A stretch of DNA of 64,000 nt from Cinnamomum chago (lineage: Eukaryota > Streptophyta > Magnoliopsida > Laurales > Lauraceae). Within the stretch, counting starts at the first letter, position 1, and every line of letters begins with the position of its first letter. Shown in pieces: positions 55,901-64,000 of this stretch. The translations under genes and the position numbers were made by a program. Where the stretch lies: contig CP142460.1 in assembly GCA_038049695.1 (NCBI GenBank), positions 36,304,001 to 36,368,000 of the forward strand, read 5' to 3'. A model generated the notes under the pieces. The model saw only the letters and a list, made by a program, of their open reading frames with translations, did no database searches and was not told the origin of the DNA.

Positions 55901-57496
55901 ATGCCTCCAAGCAAAGCTCCAAATAATAATGTTTCGGGTAGTAATCAGAATGACATAGACCCGGCTAATGCACCCACAGCTATTCAGTTCCAAGAACTCA
56001 TGCAGGCCATGTTAGAACAGCAAAGGCAAGCAAATGAGAATCAAGCAAGATTCCAAGAACAGATGGCTAAGAAGGATAAAGAAATGGCTCAAGTTCAGAG
56101 ACAATTATTGGATGTTCTACAGAATAGGCCACAACCTCCACCTATGTAACCTCAAGGTCTGAATATTGTTATCAACAATAGGGACGATGACCCTAATGTG
56201 TTATTTGAAAGGTTCAGGAAGAGAGCACCCAAAAAATTCTATGGTCACGAAGACCAGTTAATGGCGGATGACTGGTTAGAAAACATTGAGAAGATCTTTG
56301 ATATCTTCACATGCATAGGAAGACAGAAGGTCAACCTCATAGTTTCGTTGTTTTATGGACTTGCAGATCTATGGTGGTAGACGGTTAAGGAATTGTATAT
56401 GACAATGGCTAATGAAGACGCATGGGCAACATTCAAAACATAGTTTCAAGCCAAGTACATTCCCTCCCATGTCAAGAGGCAGAAAGCTATTGAGTTCCAG
56501 CAGCTCAAGCAAGGCAGCATGACCATTCTAGAGTATGTCACCAAGTTTGAGAGGCTAGCCAGATATGCTACCAAACTTATTGACACCGAGCGGAAAAAGA
56601 TAACCAAATTCTTGGAAGGATTGAATCCAATCATCATGAGAGATGCCATAGGGGTAGTTCCACCAGCTACCTATGATGAATCTGTCAAATGGGCATATAA
56701 ATTTGAAGATATTAACAACATAATCATTCTAGACAGGAAGCAACACTACCAGCAATAGAATCAGAGGCAACACCATAATAAGAAACCAAGGCAAGAGCAG
56801 AACCAAGTCAGGCAGGTTTGTGGTCACTGTGGCAAGAACCATGACAGTAATGAATGTCGTAAGCACACAGGTGCTTGTTTCAAGTGCAGGGCCATGAACC
56901 ATGCAATCAAGGATTGCCCCCAACTTAAGACTGAAGACAACATGAACCAACAACAGAGACAAGTAGCTCCTCAAAATCAGGCACTAGTTCACAATCAAGC
57001 TGGAGTACCTCAGCAGCAGCAGCAAGCCAGACCACAAGCACAAAATTAGAATGCTCGTCCTCCACAACAGAACAAAAATGCCCAAGGAAGGCAAAATTAA
57101 GCACCGAATAGGCTACAAATACATGGACGTATATATTACCTCAATCGTGTAGATGCTGAAGCTATAGGAGACGTGGTAGAAGGTAAACTTCTTGTTTGTG
57201 AAGTTAAAGCACATATTTTATTTGATCCTAGATCCACACATTCGTTTTTATCTCCTGTTTATGCCAAGATGATTGGTGCACCACATACTAAATTGGATTA
57301 TATTTTGATTATCACCACACCAGTAGGTAAACAAGTTGTGTGTAGAACCTATTACCCTAGCTGTTCAGTTTTGTTAGGAGATATTAATTTACCAGTGAAT
57401 CTTATTGTTATGGATATGCATGATTTTGATATTATCTTAGGCATGGATTGGTTGGAAACATATCATGCTATAATTGATTGTTTAGCAAAACCATAA
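55901..57496 (+). pseudogene. Tekay/Del-like gag and protease with six in-frame stops
   Basis: One uninterrupted frame runs from MPPSKAPNNN through the gag core (YGHEDQLMADDWLENIEKIF; TILEYVTKFERLARYA; KFLEGLNP). It continues through two zinc knuckles (56819-56919: C-x2-C-x3-H-x4-C, then CFKC-x4-H-x4-C) to the aspartic protease (HSFLSP; DFDIILGMDWL). Stops lie at 56147, 56378, 56441, 56756, 57047 and 57098, all TAG or TAA. In each context a Gln is expected or plausible. There are no frameshifts. The protease active site reads DPRS at 57224-57235 where DSGS is usual. RT, RNase H and integrase are absent. A short start of the following pol region remains to about 57600. Confidence 0.92.
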
Positions 57497-57649
57497 CATT
57501 CATATTACAAGGAGCAAAGGCAGAATTGATGTTTCAAGGAAACAAGAAGAAAACTCGAGTAGGATTTATTTAAGTGTTGAAAGCAAGCAGATTAGTACAT
57601 AGTGGGTGTGAGACATTCATATTATAAGGAGCAAAGGCAGAATTGATGG
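57495..57649 (+). repeat. Direct repeat at the pol deletion boundary
   Basis: ACATTCATATTA-AAGGAGCAAAGGCAGAATTGATG occurs at about 57495-57531 and again at 57612-57649. The second copy abuts LTR sequence. The repeat may mark the junction through which most of pol was lost, or a later duplication. Confidence 0.75.
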
Positions 57650-58388
57650 GAGGATTGTTTTGATTTTCGTTTTAATAGTGATTATGATTTCATTTGAATA
57701 GTTTTATTATTCTCTACAACTTCTGTTTTCAGCCCGTATGTGTTTGAAGCCCAAAAAATCCAAGTTTTGCCCCAAAATGGTAAAAATTGTCTTTTCACAC
57801 CCAAATCTGGACACAAATTTTGAAATCTCAAAACCATGTCAATGTTATACTTTTCGGAAACTAGATTTTCCGAGGATCATTTTATCCTTCTTCGTCGATT
57901 TCATCCGGGGCCCGTAAGATCATGTTTTAGCCTTTGCAAGTTTTAGGGTGTTGTGGGGCCCACTTGGCACCCAACTCAAAACCATTTCCCCCTCTCTCTC
58001 GTTCATCTTCATTTCTGCAACCTTTGTTCAAACTCAGAGCTTTAGGAAGAGAACTATTCTCTCCAATCTTCCTCCCCTTGCATGCCATGGCTAGAAGGCT
58101 TCAAATGAAGATCTAATCACACCATTGCATTCCTCTCCCTTCAAGCTTCAGCTGGACATCCTTGTGCAGAAATCCTGCAGTTTTTCCTCTTCCTCCCAGC
58201 TATTTCCCCTTGTTTGGAATACCTCTAGGTAAGAGCTCTAACCCATCTCTCCAATGCAGTCTATTGAGCTCCTAAAGAACTTGTTTTTCACACATGCAAC
58301 CCATTATGGAAGTGGGTTCCTTGTTTTCAATTTTGGTGGGATTTTGAATGAATTTTCATGGGCTTTTGTAGTGTTTGGCTTGGCTCTT
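57650..58388 (+). mobile_element. Tekay-like 3' LTR, cut by the SIRE-like insertion
   Basis: It is homologous to 40446-40945 over its right half and, in U3, to the solo LTR (5200-5330, minus) through TTTTCGGAAACTAGA and the CTTCTTCGTCGATTTCATCCGGGG region. The start is approximate because the polypurine tract is not clear. It stops at CTCTT (58384-58388), where a minus-strand copia LTR begins; the rest should lie beyond the window. Confidence 0.8.
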
Positions 58389-59606
58389 TGTAAGTCCGGG
58401 ATCCAACCTTAGAGAGGGGGAGTGAATAGGGTGAGCTTCAATTTAGTGACCAATTATGACAAATTTTAACAATTTCTTTAAATCAATTAGTCACTAGTGA
58501 CGATTAATAAGATAAATGCGGAAGCTAAAAGCAATCACCACAAAGCAAGCACCATCACACAATGATTTATAGTGGTTCGGCCTCAATGCCTACATCCACT
58601 ACCGGCTTGTGATCCAACACCCCACCGGATTTCCACTATCTAAGCTTTTCAATAGGCTAAGCAATAACCTTTACAATATGCTTTTCTTAGGCTTAGCAAT
58701 AACTTATACACTATGCTTTTCTAAGGCTTAGCAATAACCTATACAAGTGAAGATTTGTCAAAGAAAGTGTCTTTACAAACACTCTAAGAGATACAGTTTA
58801 ATCTCAATTACAATGCTTCTTAATATAGGCATATATGAAAGTGTTAAAACAAACTCACACAACACTCTATGTAATGCAAAGATGAATGCACATGATGTAT
58901 GTGTGTAAACTTCAACCAAAGTTGAAAGTAAGGGTCAATTGATAGATGCTCAAAGTATTTCAAAGTTTAAAGAACACAAATGTTCAGATTGAAGTTGTAT
59001 TGCAAATCACATGTTCTATTTCAAAAGACAACTTGTAAAGATTTCAATAATCAAGAATTGCAAGTTGTATGAAAATTTAAATCAAGAAGAACATGTAATG
59101 AGAGAGCAAAGATCTTTTCACAACTTAAAGATTTACTATGAGATCATAAAGTGAAAACAACTAGTTAAAGACTCAACCAAGTAGAGTGATCATGCATCAA
59201 ATGGAAACAAGAAAGTTGAAGTAAGTATGATTTATTAGAGAAGACAGACTTGGTATGAAGCTAAGTGATGAATCCTATAATGATTAAATCAAAGATAATA
59301 TAGAGGATTCAACACATCAAAGTTAGCATGCTACAAGAAATTTTCCAATAAGATATATTAGCATGTAACAAATGAGAAGAGCAAAGCTTACTAAGATGTT
59401 TAACTTATGTAATCAAGCTTTGCCTCTTCAAGACTTTTCCTTTGCTCCTTTGTGTTAAACTTGATCTTGGGTTTGAAAAATGTTCAGAAGAAAACTCCCA
59501 AGATTGGTCTCCAATGAGACTCTCTAAAAGATCTCATACAAAACAAGGAGAGATCTTCTTAAATAAGGAAAACAGTGTCCAACGGATCTCTTGTCGGTCG
59601 ACTGAC

Positions 59607-60424
59607 AAAGAAATTAATGAAAAAGAAATGGAGAAAGGAGAGAAATTACCTTTAAGAAAGGGTAGAATGGAATGAGAAATAAGAAGTTGGAAGATGCTTT
59701 AGAAATGGAGAAGGAGAGGCTGACCGAGAGAGAGACCGAAATGAAGAGTTCTGAGCGTAGGGTTTTTAAAATCCACTGTGCACTGTCGGTTGACCGACAA
59801 CTAAGAGTTCGGTCGACCGAACTCGACAATTTTTTTTTTAAATAAACGAAAAGAACTTTAGGATTTCTTTTGAATTTAACTTTTAGGGATCCACCTAAAG
59901 TCTTGAGAGGACTTTACTTGAATATTATTTTTAGAAAAACCACCAACACTAGAAGATTTTACTTGGAAGAAAGACTTCTCTTTTTTATTGATATTATCTT
60001 AGGGTGTTGGTGAGTTTCTTTTATAATTTCCTCCTCCTTTTGCTTTTTGATCTTAAAATTTAGATTCTCAATTTTCTTCAAGAGATCTTTCCTATGGGGT
60101 GTTAAAGGAGGTAAATTTAAAAGTTCCTCTTTTATTGGTTCCTTTAGTTTTGGTTTAAATTGATTAAAACTTTTCGAACCAAATTGAACCGATTTCATTT
60201 GATTAGTCTCATGATTCCTTCGAGTTTTACATTCAAATCTTAGGTGCCTGTCATTTCCACAGTAATTGCAGTTTATCTTGGGTAAGGAAACATGATTTCT
60301 TGGAAGAGAGGTTTCACTTTTAACAAAGGTATTAATAAATCTAGGTTCAAGAGGGGTTTTCCAATTAAAACCAAGGCCAGTCATATCTTTATGAAATTTA
60401 CCCATTTTAAATAATTGTTCAAAT
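59607..60424 (-). repeat. 818-bp duplicated block (gag tail plus promoter-like DNA), LTR copy
   Basis: This is identical to 62404-63221 except for one seen substitution (A at 59916, T at 62713). On the minus strand it carries 148 codons of gag with the CNYCG-N-RHLRFEC zinc knuckle, then the palindrome block at 59780-59824. It lies inside the LTR, where gag sequence does not belong. The solo LTR lacks it. Confidence 0.93.
59805..59824. repeat. 20-bp perfect palindrome around GGTCGACC, LTR copy
   Basis: GAGTTCGGTCGACCGAACTC is a perfect 20-bp palindrome. A second, nearly palindromic TGTCGGTTGACCGACA lies 20 bp away. The pair repeats at 62582-62621. Confidence 0.95.
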
Positions 60425-60466
60425 GCATGTATTAACCATCAAATTGCAAACAACATAGATCTAACA

Positions 60467-60478
60467 ATCTCCCCCTTT
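60467..60478 (-). other. Polypurine tract of SIRE-like element
   Basis: The minus strand reads AAAGGGGGAGAT directly before TGTTAGATC. This is the usual SIRE/Maximus arrangement. Confidence 0.88.
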
Positions 60479-61030
60479 CCAATTTGATTGCAAACAACAA
60501 TGAACACACACACTAATCGATCTATCAAGACAAAATCTCCCCCTTTGTTGATCAACCACTTCAAACACATCTTTTGTCCTTTGCTCTTGCTCTTGCTCCC
60601 CCATAATCTGTGCTCCCCTTATTTCTTCTTTGCACAACACCAGATTTCACTGTCTCCATATGTTTCTAACATTGACACCTCCTTACTTTTCTCCCCCTTT
60701 GTCATCAAATTGTTGTCTCATCTGAAAAACATGAATACTTGCAGCCAAGATTCTTCAAATAGCATTGAATATATAGATACATCGTTTCCAGGCAATATAA
60801 AAAAAGGAGAGACATACAACACACAACATAGATTTCATAAGATTGAAAATAAGAACCAAAATAGATCTTTAAGTTTAAAGCAAGGTTAATATCCATACAT
60901 AAGTATGAAGTCAGAAAACACAACCATTACACCATATCCATTTCAAAAAAAAATTTAAAAAAATAAGGACATCACCAATGAATGTACCAATGAAAATACA
61001 AAAAAGATGAATTCAAAAAGATATCCTCTA
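60479..61030 (-). other. 3' untranslated part of SIRE-like element
   Basis: No gene is seen. On the minus strand it has repeated GGGGGAG runs (near 60538, 60597, 60690-60700), including GACAAAGGGGGAGAAAAG. Such runs are typical upstream of the PPT in SIRE-type elements. Confidence 0.65.
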
Positions 61031-62218
61031 TCAATCTGAATCTGGTGGAGGAGGAGATGGAGATGGAGGTGCAGCCACATCATCCCTTCTACAACTCTTG
61101 GAGATAACCGACAGGTACTTGATGATCTTGTTTACCGACTTCTTAATCTTCTTATGTTCTCCCTTCGTATAGCCAATGTCTCTCTCTATGGATACCAGAC
61201 GATCATGAGTAGAGGTTGAGGAAGCCGGACGAGGAGAGGCACTTTGCCTAGAGGATGAGGCACGAGGAGGAGGAGGAGGAGAACTAGGTTGCTGTTGAGC
61301 TAAGGGTGGGTCATCTGCAATTGGTGCTTGATTGTTTGGAGTCAGAATCATTTGGTTCAAATTTGCCAATGAGAAAGGAGTTTTGAATATTGGTTTCTCA
61401 TTCAAGGGTTTGGGAATTCCAAAGGAGAGGGCTAATTGAGTCATGAAAAACCCAAAAGGAATAGCATTTTTCTTTCTAACAGTGTTGTGAAACTTTATGA
61501 TCGAATGACAGATGATTGAAGGAAGGCAAATGGGAACTCCAGTGATAACTTTGGACAGAATGCTCACCATATAGGCTGTTAATTGAGTTCGACTTCCCAT
61601 TCTCAGATAAACATTGTAAGTAAAGATGTTATGAATGATCCAATATATAGGAATAAGGGAGTTCAGAGTGAGATGATGTTTTTTAGAATCCCATTCAGAA
61701 TAGAAACCAAAAATGTCAGATGTAGCTTTTCTCTTCTCTTCTTCAGAGAGAGAGTCAGAATTAAGAGTGATGTCATTTGGAGAACAAGGGACACCAATAA
61801 TGGATCCTATTTTTTCGGGTGTAATCACTTCATCTCTGTCAGTGAAGGAAGTGGTGAAAGAGCATGAATTATCTTCAATTTTGGTGCTAGTAATGGATGC
61901 AAACATGTTTTTGACAAGAGTGAGATATGCATTGGCCCCCCAAAATAGAATGCTTTCCCAACCCACTCTCCCTACAACCTCTCTAAGATCAAAGTTTTTG
62001 ATTTGGTCCACCAAGACTCTTCTCTCTACAATTATGGGTCTACCTTGTAGATTTTCAAGGATTCTCTTGTTTGGTTTTAAGACATTTGACTCAAGAGAAG
62101 AAGATGAGGATGGAGAATCATGTGGACTACTTACAAGAGGTCTACTAGAGGATGCAAAAGAAGTTCTTCCTCTCTTGCTTGTACGAGGAATAGCTTTCTT
62201 CATCCTTGCAGGCATTTT
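61031..62218 (-). CDS. Intact ORF with putative plant transposon domain (Transposase_32-like)
   Basis: The minus-strand frame is open for 426 codons from 62311. The likely start is the later Met at 62218 (MPARMKKAIPRTSKRGRTS), because the first 31 residues are hydrophobic 5' sequence. The N-terminal ~70 residues are basic and Ser-rich. The central part (GRPIIVERRV; FDLREVVGRVGWESILF; SFTDRDEVITPEKIGSIIGV) follows the pattern of the putative plant transposon protein domain found in extra ORFs of LTR elements. The tail is Pro/Ser/Gln-rich, with a short basic helix and a PPSPSPPPPDSD end. Its function is unknown. No catalytic motif, signal peptide or clear membrane segment is visible. It is the only complete ORF in this element. 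Confidence 0.72.
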   Translation of the reverse strand, partial: KMPARMKKAIPRTSKRGRTSFASSSRPLVSSPHDSPSSSSSLESNVLKPNKRILENLQGRPIIVERRVLVDQIKNFDLREVVGRVGWESILFWGANAYLTLVKNMFASITSTKIEDNSCSFTTSFTDRDEVITPEKIGSIIGVPCSPNDITLNSDSLSEEEKRKATSDIFGFYSEWDSKKHHLTLNSLIPIYWIIHNIFTYNVYLRMGSRTQLTAYMVSILSKVITGVPICLPSIICHSIIKFHNTVRKKNAIPFGFFMTQLALSFGIPKPLNEKPIFKTPFSLANLNQMILTPNNQAPIADDPPLAQQQPSSPPPPPRASSSRQSASPRPASSTSTHDRLVSIERDIGYTKGEHKKIKKSVNKIIKYLSVISKSCRRDDVAAPPSPSPPPPDSD

Positions 62219-62403
62219 CTCAGACACTATGTGGGCACAATTAGATTTAAGAAGGAATGGAGAGAATAGCAATGTAAAACTTGAGCAAGGTACAAGAAAG
62301 AGGTCAAGCAAGAAGAAACGAAACTGAACAAGACAAAGAAAAGAGAGGATGGAGATGATGGAAAAATCCTACAACACAACAAGCACCATTCAACACAAAG
62401 AGA

Positions 62404-62755
62404 AAAGAAATTAATGAAAAAGAAATGGAGAAAGGAGAGAAATTACCTTTAAGAAAGGGTAGAATGGAATGAGAAATAAGAAGTTGGAAGATGCTTTAGA
62501 AATGGAGAAGGAGAGGCTGACCGAGAGAGAGACCGAAATGAAGAGTTCTGAGCGTAGGGTTTTTAAAATCCACTGTGCACTGTCGGTTGACCGACAACTA
62601 AGAGTTCGGTCGACCGAACTCGACAATTTTTTTTTTAAATAAACGAAAAGAACTTTAGGATTTCTTTTGAATTTAACTTTTAGGGATCCACCTAAAGTCT
62701 TGAGAGGACTTTTCTTGAATATTATTTTTAGAAAAACCACCAACACTAGAAGATT
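62404..62755 (-). promoter_or_regulatory. LTR-U3-like block between gag tail and the ORF
   Basis: On the minus strand, after gag ends, come two GTCGAC-type palindromes (62582-62621), then GGATTTTAAAAACCC, a TATA-like element, then a CT-rich stretch leading to the ORF start at 62218. In the solo LTR (19325-19477) such palindromes also sit just upstream of TATA. The block therefore looks like an internal promoter for the ORF. This is inferred from order only. Confidence 0.45.
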
Positions 62756-63221
62756 TTACTTGGAAGAAAGACTTCTCTTTTTTATTGATATTATCTTAGG
62801 GTGTTGGTGAGTTTCTTTTATAATTTCCTCCTCCTTTTGCTTTTTGATCTTAAAATTTAGATTCTCAATTTTCTTCAAGAGATCTTTCCTATGGGGTGTT
62901 AAAGGAGGTAAATTTAAAAGTTCCTCTTTTATTGGTTCCTTTAGTTTTGGTTTAAATTGATTAAAACTTTTCGAACCAAATTGAACCGATTTCATTTGAT
63001 TAGTCTCATGATTCCTTCGAGTTTTACATTCAAATCTTAGGTGCCTGTCATTTCCACAGTAATTGCAGTTTATCTTGGGTAAGGAAACATGATTTCTTGG
63101 AAGAGAGGTTTCACTTTTAACAAAGGTATTAATAAATCTAGGTTCAAGAGGGGTTTTCCAATTAAAACCAAGGCCAGTCATATCTTTATGAAATTTACCC
63201 ATTTTAAATAATTGTTCAAAT
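62404..63221 (-). repeat. 818-bp duplicated block, internal copy
   Basis: This is the counterpart of 59607-60424, offset 2797 bp. Here the gag part continues upstream in frame into the rest of gag, so this is probably the source copy. Confidence 0.9.
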
Positions 63222-63888
63222 TTAACTTCTCCATGGGTAAACCTATTCTCATACTTTTGTTTGTAATCACCAAGAATAGTGATTTGATCCTTAAGGTTCG
63301 AGTTATCTTCTCTAACTTCCTTCAAGTTGTTTAGCTCTTTGTAGGTAAGATTTAATTTAATTTTGAGTTCATCAACCAAATTGGATCCAAGTTCTACATC
63401 TTTTAATTTGATTTGAGTTTCAGATAGTTTAGCTTAAGAATTTGTTAACCTGGATTCTAAATTGTTAATGATTATGTTTTGCATCAAAATTTGATCTCTT
63501 AATTTAGCATTTTCATTAAGAAGTTCATCATATCCTATCTTCAATTCATCTTAATTAATTTGAGCATTAGATAGGTAATGTAAGGAGATCAACAACTTAA
63601 AATCTAAACAACTTATAGTTTCATTCTTTTCTCTAATATCATTATGAGAAGTGTTTAAAGCTTTTGATAGCTTTCCAGATTCACCTTTCAATTTTTTTTT
63701 TCCATAACAAGTTTTATGGAGAAGGTGTAGAGATCATTATAAGCTTGTTGGATATCATCTTCATTTTCAAGAAATTCTTCTTCTATAAATTGACTAGCAT
63801 CTGTTTTAGTCAAGAAATCTTCATCTATCAAACAAGGGATTTTGATTTTAAGAGAAGAATCTACACAGTCTGTCACAGTGGAATCCAT
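62756..63888 (-). pseudogene. SIRE-like gag C-terminal region with stops
   Basis: The minus-strand start is MDSTVTDCVDSS at 63888, about 100 nt after the PBS. It lacks the UBN2 gag core. A long acidic/coiled-coil region follows (NEDDIQQAYNDLYTFS; YKELNNLKEVREDNSNLKDQ; KYENRFTHGEVKFEQLF), then GLGFNWKTPLEP. A zinc knuckle (CNYCGNDRHLRFEC, exact C-x2-C-x4-H-x4-C) and a lysine-rich tail come last. TAA stops near 63433 and 63552 interrupt the coil. The region from 63379 to 62756 is open (207 codons). The C-terminal half of a SIRE-type gag is recognisable, but this copy is probably not translated as a whole. Confidence 0.8.
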
Positions 63889-63990
63889 AACAAATGATTT
63901 TCAAGAACGTACAACACTGGGGTTTTGACTCAAGGTTTTTACACCTAGTCAAGATTTTCCAAGACACTTGATCCTAATATAGAGCACTTG

Positions 63991-64000
63991 GCTCGGATAC
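63991..64000 (-). other. Primer-binding site of SIRE-like element (cut by window edge)
   Basis: The minus strand reads GTATCCGAGC at the window end, a tRNA-Met-type primer site missing its first bases. It tells that the 5' LTR begins just beyond base 64000. Confidence 0.7.

Larger units (their letters stand above)
58389..60466 (-). repeat. 3' LTR of SIRE-like element, with internal 818-bp insertion
   Basis: It starts TGTAAGTCCGG and ends AGATCTAACA on the plus strand. It is homologous to the solo LTR 18233-19986 on both sides of an extra block at 59607-60424. Without that block it would be about 1.26 kb. A palindromic TGTCGGTCGACTGACA lies at 59592-59607, right at the block's edge. Confidence 0.88.
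58389..64000 (-). mobile_element. SIRE/Maximus-like non-autonomous copia element (5' LTR outside window)
   Basis: In minus-strand order: PBS at the window edge, a ~100-nt leader, a gag tail, a promoter-like block with palindromes, an intact ORF with a plant-transposon domain, a series of GGGGGAG purine tracts, the PPT and the 3' LTR. No protease, integrase, RT or RNase H is present, and the internal region is only 3.5 kb. This resembles a non-autonomous derivative that would depend on a full SIRE-type element. The left flank is CTCTT; the right flank is not visible. Confidence 0.8.

Noticed and set aside
59965-60405. Independent host zinc-knuckle gene
   Set aside because: It is an exact copy of the gag tail at 62756-63212 and lies within an LTR.
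61031-62311. Retroviral-type envelope protein
   Set aside because: The position fits the env-like slot of SIRE elements, but no signal peptide, clear transmembrane segment or fusion motif is visible; the plant-transposon domain pattern fits better.
61713-62327. 204-codon plus-strand frame
   Set aside because: It lies antisense to the 426-codon transposon-domain ORF, which has the better composition and family pattern.

Overview
The window is plant nuclear DNA, from a repeat-rich intergenic region of an angiosperm. The evidence is Ty1/copia and Ty3/gypsy LTR retrotransposons with tRNA-Met-type primer sites, two CACTA (En/Spm) DNA transposons with CACTACAA termini and 3-bp target duplications, and captured exons that resemble plant genes. 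I see no intact host gene, rRNA, tRNA or CRISPR. The species cannot be told from this sequence.

Layout. 1-~10.4 kb: a plus-strand copia element (copia-1). Its protease/integrase junction is split by a 4.08-kb solo LTR (1514-5589, TSD GATAT), yet a 914-codon integrase-RT-RNase H frame is still open. ~10.4-37.1 kb: a minus-strand chain of related copia sequences. It holds a leader/gag fragment, an LTR split by a 12.97-kb CACTA element (12583-25550, TSD TTT), an RT-RNase H fragment, and a full-length copia (copia-2, 27933-37140) with 1.76-kb LTRs, PBS and PPT. CACTA-1 carries pieces that look like exons of several unrelated host genes (CLU/FMT, topoisomerase I, a filamin-repeat GEX2-like gene, a plastidic glucose transporter), all on the minus strand. 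It also holds a nested 1.75-kb solo LTR (18233-19986, TSD GCAAG). 37.1-~40.4 kb: the 3' end and LTR of a Tat-like Ty3/gypsy element with several tandem-repeat blocks. ~40.4-58.4 kb: a Tekay/Del-like Ty3/gypsy element. Its 5' LTR is split by a second CACTA (41782-54538, TSD CCA) that has decayed transposase exons. Its gag-protease stays in one frame but carries six nonsense codons, and RT and integrase are missing. 58.4-64.0 kb: a minus-strand SIRE/Maximus-like non-autonomous element with PBS, a gag tail, an intact plant-transposon-domain ORF, PPT and 3' LTR, but no pol. Its 5' LTR lies beyond the window.

The most unusual signal is non-coding. Several element families carry short arrays of perfect palindromes (cores CGATCGATCG, CGGTCGACCG or CGCTCGAGCG) in LTRs or 5' leaders. 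In two Tekay-like LTRs the array sits at the equivalent place but the palindrome is different. Other notable points are the chimeric gene-capturing CACTA, the pol-less element with one intact ORF, and a near-identical 818-bp duplication of gag plus promoter-like sequence inside that element's LTR.

All calls come from reading the sequence and from remembered family features. No alignment or database search was run.
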